Below are positions 6,521 to 9,031 of a stretch of DNA of 9,031 nt, in pieces (the stretch's first letter is position 1; every line of letters starts with the position of its first letter). The translations under genes and the position numbers were made by a program. Source of the stretch: an uncultured Collinsella sp. (GTDB lineage Bacteria > Actinomycetota > Coriobacteriia > Coriobacteriales > Coriobacteriaceae); assembly GCA_902482185.1 (NCBI GenBank), contig CABSZR010000045.1:1-9031 (forward strand), given 5' to 3'. Below the pieces are notes generated by a model. The model was not told where the DNA came from and made no database searches. It worked only from the letters and a program-made list of their open reading frames with translations.

Positions 6521-7813
6521 ATGGCACCAGCTTTGTCCGATTTTCAACCGCAACCAGCGCCCAAGGTTACCGCAGCGGCGCAGGCCGCTATCGGTGACGG
6601 TCTTGTTGCAGAAGCTCAGACTTTTGCAGACGAGCTTGCTGTGTGGCGACACGATCTACACCAGATGCCCGAGCTGGGTAACAATCTTCCGCAGACGTCT
6701 GCCTATATCCAGGCACGTCTGGACGAGATGGACATCCCCCATACCACGCTAGTCGACGGTTCCTGCGTCGTTGGCCTGATCGGTGCCGGTGCGGCCGCTC
6801 AGGGCAATGGCACGTGCAAGGACGAGCAGGCCGGAACGGTCGTCATGCTCCGAGGCGATATGGATGCCCTTCCCGTTGTCGAGGAATCCGGCGAGCCCTT
6901 TGCATCCACCAATGGCTGCATGCATGCTTGCGGTCACGATATGCACGCGACGGCCCTGCTTGGTGCGGCGCGCCTGCTCAAGGCCCGCGAGGCCGAGCTT
7001 GTGGAGGCCAACGCTACCGTCAAGTTGCTGTTCCAGCCGGGCGAGGAGACCTTTGAGGGAGCACGCGCTGCCATCGCCGACGGCTTGCTCGAGAACCCGC
7101 GCCCTCAGGCGGCCTTTGCCATGCATGTCAACAGCCAGTCGCCGCTTGGCCTGGTGCTCTACGGCAGCCCGGCGCTCTCGGGTGTGTACGGTTTCCGCAT
7201 CACGCTCCAGGGCAAGGGCGGCCACGGTTCCAGCCCCGAGATCTGCATCGACCCCATCACGGCCGGCGTCCACGTGCACCTGGCGCTCCAGGAGCTTATC
7301 TCCCGCGAGGTGCCGGCGGCCAAGGAAGTCGCACTTACCGTTGGTAAGTTCGCCGGCGGCTTGGCGGCCAACGTCATCCCCGACACCTGCGTGCTCGAGG
7401 GAACGCTGCGCGGCTTTGATGTTGAGCTCATGGCTCACCTAAAGACCCGCATCGCGGAGGTCGTTAACGGCGTTGCTACGACCTATCGTACGCCGGCGAC
7501 CATCGAGACGCTTTCGGATGTTCCGCCGCTTGTACTCGACAGCGATATGACTCAGGCGTCGCTTGGCTACGTGGGCGCAGTGCTGCCCAAGACGGCTTTC
7601 TTGCCGCTTTTCCATGCCATGGCGAGTGAGGACTTCGCGCTTATCTCGAGCAAGATCCCAAGTGCGTACTTTACCGTGGGCGCGGCCGTAACCGACACGG
7701 ACGAACACTTTGCCCAGCACCATCCCAAGGCACGTTTTAACGATGCCGAGCTGCCGCTCGGTGCCGCGGCCTATACCGCCGTCGCTTTGGGCTATATCGC
7801 CGACCACCGGTAG
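6521..7813 (+). CDS. M20-family metallo-amidohydrolase (M20D / hippurate hydrolase type)
   Basis: This is a cytoplasmic zinc-type amidohydrolase of 430 residues from the peptidase M20D group (hippurate hydrolase, N-acyl-amino-acid and IAA-amino-acid hydrolases). These cleave an amide bond between an acyl group and an amino acid; the exact substrate is unknown. Visible motifs are WRHDLHQMPELG near 42-53, RGDMDALPV (111-119), HACGHDMH (135-142, with Cys137 and His139 as likely metal ligands), FQPGEE (171-176, Glu175/176), MH (201-202) and the dimerisation-domain motif GKGGHGSSPE (231-240). ASEDFA (368-373) and a C-terminal HHP (400-402) complete the set, so the active site looks intact. The start at 6521 follows GGAGGG (6510-6515). 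An upstream in-frame ATG at 6443 sits on the terminator T-run and adds 26 unlikely residues, so it is rejected. There is no signal peptide. A permease gene follows 122 bases downstream, suggesting a shared substrate. Confidence 0.93.
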   Translation: MAPALSDFQPQPAPKVTAAAQAAIGDGLVAEAQTFADELAVWRHDLHQMPELGNNLPQTSAYIQARLDEMDIPHTTLVDGSCVVGLIGAGAAAQGNGTCKDEQAGTVVMLRGDMDALPVVEESGEPFASTNGCMHACGHDMHATALLGAARLLKAREAELVEANATVKLLFQPGEETFEGARAAIADGLLENPRPQAAFAMHVNSQSPLGLVLYGSPALSGVYGFRITLQGKGGHGSSPEICIDPITAGVHVHLALQELISREVPAAKEVALTVGKFAGGLAANVIPDTCVLEGTLRGFDVELMAHLKTRIAEVVNGVATTYRTPATIETLSDVPPLVLDSDMTQASLGYVGAVLPKTAFLPLFHAMASEDFALISSKIPSAYFTVGAAVTDTDEHFAQHHPKARFNDAELPLGAAAYTAVALGYIADHR

Positions 7814-7816
7814 CAC

Positions 7817-7886
7817 CCAACCTTGCCTTTCAAGCCTGCGGGCATGGCCGTAAGGCCTATGCCCTTGTCTTTCAAGGCAATCTTGG
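7817..7886 (+). terminator. Structured intergenic region: GNRA hairpin flanked by a direct repeat
   Basis: GGGCATGGCC (7840-7849) pairs with GGCC (7854-7857) and ATGCCC (7859-7864) around a GTAA tetraloop (GNRA class) with one bulged T. It is followed by TTGTCTTTC, a poor T-tract. The hairpin is flanked by near-identical 14-base repeats: CCTTGCCTTTCAAG at 7821 and CCTTGTCTTTCAAG at 7863. Outer segments also pair: TTGCCTT (7823-7829) with AAGGCAA (7874-7880), and CCAA (7817-7820) with TTGG (7883-7886). It could be a weak terminator of the amidohydrolase gene, an attenuator, or an RNA leader of the permease gene. Confidence 0.45.
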
Positions 7887-7935
7887 GCACTACCGGCGCC
7901 CGGCGCAGGCTATTCGTTTGTCTAAAAGGAGCAGT

Positions 7936-8976
7936 ATGCCCCAGCAGCGTAAGTTCTTCCCCGGCTGGCTCGTGGTGGCCTCCGGCTTCGTGATCATGGC
8001 CACGTGTTACACGATTTTCGTCAACTGCATGAGCCTGTTCCAGCCGCTGATCGTCAGCAACCTGGGTATTTCCCTTGCGCAGTACAACGTCTCCAATGCC
8101 ATCTCCACCGTGGTGAGTGTCGTGGGTTCGCTCGTTATCGGTCATGTTGCCGATAAGGTGAGTGGCCGCGTATTGGGCTCGCTTACCGTTATCGCTACCT
8201 CGGCGGTGCTTGCCGGCATGAGCTTTGTCGGTGAGCTGTGGCAGGTCTACGTGCTCTTTGCCGTTTCGGGCTGCTTCGCTGTGGCCTCGACCCGTCTGCT
8301 CATTAGCCTTGTGACCGCCAACTGGTTTACCGCTAAACGCGGCCTTGCCATTTCCATCGCACTTTCGGGCTCGGGCTTTGGCGGAGCCATTCTCTCGCCG
8401 ATCGTGAGCTCTCTTATCGTGAGTGTGGGCTGGCGCTCTGCGTTCCTGGTACTCGCTGCCGTCTGCATGGTGGCGGCACTGCCCATCACGGCTTACTCCT
8501 TCCGCACCAAGCCTTCCGAGATCGGCCTTAAGCCGCTCGGCGAGAACCCGGGCGATCCGTCCGTCTCGACGGCTGGCGATAAGGACGAGCACACGGCGCC
8601 CGAGGTTAGCGTCGGCTGGTCTCGTATCAAGAAGAGCCCGGCGTTTTGGCTGCTCGTCGTCGCCTTCCTCTTTATGGGTCTCGTTAACGGCGCCATCTTG
8701 CCCAACCAGGTCACCAACATGACGAGTGTTACCGTCAACGGCGCCAAGATCGTCACGGGCGGCCACGATCCCATGTGGGCAGGTACCGTGCTTTCGGCCT
8801 ACATGGTCACCGTCGTTATCGCCAAGATTTCGCTCGGTGCGATCTATGACCGCTTTGGTCTGCGCTTTGGCAATATCCTTGGCTCCATTGCGTGCATTAT
8901 CGCCTGCGTCGCCCTGTGCTTCCCCGCGACCGATCTTGGTCCCATCGTGGCTGCCGTGAGCTTTGGTATCCTTTCG
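7936..8976 (+). CDS. MFS permease (OFA / monocarboxylate-transporter-like), 3'-truncated
   Basis: This is the N-terminal 347 residues of a major facilitator permease, cut by the contig end. MFS proteins of this type usually have about 400-450 residues, so roughly the last two or three helices are missing. The start at 7936 is supported by AAAAGGAG (7924-7931). Visible features are PGWLVVASGF at the first helix and a motif A-like GHVADKVSGR (69-78) between helices 2 and 3. RGLAISIALSGSGFGGAILSP (135-155) and GWRSAF (165-170) are typical of the oxalate/formate antiporter and MCT-like groups. A polar central loop spans about 190-232, and a second motif A-like GAIYDRFGLRFG lies at 301-312. A long loop at about 257-281 lies between helices 7 and 8. 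The substrate is unknown; the amidohydrolase immediately upstream suggests a carboxylate or amide compound. The frame stays open through the adapter sequence that follows, so residues after 347 are artefactual. Confidence 0.9.
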
Positions 8977-9031
8977 CTTATACACATCTCCGAGCCCACG
9001 AGACCGAGGCTGATCTCGTATGCCGTCTTCT
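8977..9031 (+). other. Illumina Nextera adapter contamination at the contig end
   Basis: The final 55 bases are library adapter, not genome. CTTATACACATCT (8977-8989) is the 3' part of the 19-base Nextera mosaic end. CCGAGCCCACGAGAC (8990-9004) is the read-2 adapter. CGAGGCTG (9005-9012) fits an 8-base i7 index, and I recall this as Nextera N710. Bases 9013-9031 match the start of the P7 complement. The six bases before (8971-8976) match the rest of the mosaic end at four of six positions, so the exact junction with genomic DNA may lie a few bases either side of 8976. Confidence 0.97.

Noticed and set aside
7792..8985. Long minus-strand open frame of about 397 codons opposite the permease gene
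   Set aside because: The opposite strand has clear MFS motifs. This frame encodes a highly charged product with no recognisable domain, and its start codon region even runs into adapter sequence.

Overview
The window looks like one short chromosomal contig from a moderately high-GC Gram-positive bacterium. Strong AAAGGAGGTGA-type ribosome sites, GC-leaning third codon positions, tandem YhgE/Pip-family proteins and the style of the intergenic DNA fit a gut Coriobacteriia genome such as Collinsella. That assignment is inference from memory of such genomes, because no marker gene is present. All five genes are on the + strand. Four are complete; the fifth is cut by the end of the assembly.

Layout: 1-249 is an AT-rich leader with a long imperfect inverted repeat, a small dyad and a possible promoter. 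250-3030 and 3031-5220 encode two paralogous YhgE/Pip-type membrane proteins, arranged stop-to-start with a near-perfect ribosome site inside the end of the first gene. 5221-5421 is an intergenic region with a GC-rich hairpin that is either the operon's terminator or part of the leader of the next gene. 5422-6405 encodes an EamA/DMT-type ten-helix transporter, closed by a textbook terminator at 6418-6442. 6521-7813 encodes an M20-family metallo-amidohydrolase preceded by a perfect 7-bp dyad. After a structured spacer (7814-7935) an MFS permease begins at 7936 and is truncated.

The last 55 bases (8977-9031) are not genomic. They match the Illumina Nextera read-2 adapter, an 8-base index and the start of the P7 sequence. 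The MFS reading frame happens to stay open through the adapter, so a naive translation gains about 18 false residues.

Functionally, the two YhgE/Pip proteins probably work together in the envelope, each with a large cysteine-free extracytoplasmic domain between membrane segments. The M20 hydrolase and the MFS permease may form an uptake-and-hydrolysis pair for an N-acylated amino acid or similar small amide. The EamA transporter appears to be an independent unit. I see no phage, IS, CRISPR, rRNA or tRNA sequence, and no convincing new defence or mobile system. The more unusual items are the asymmetric YhgE/Pip pair and the structured intergenic regions.
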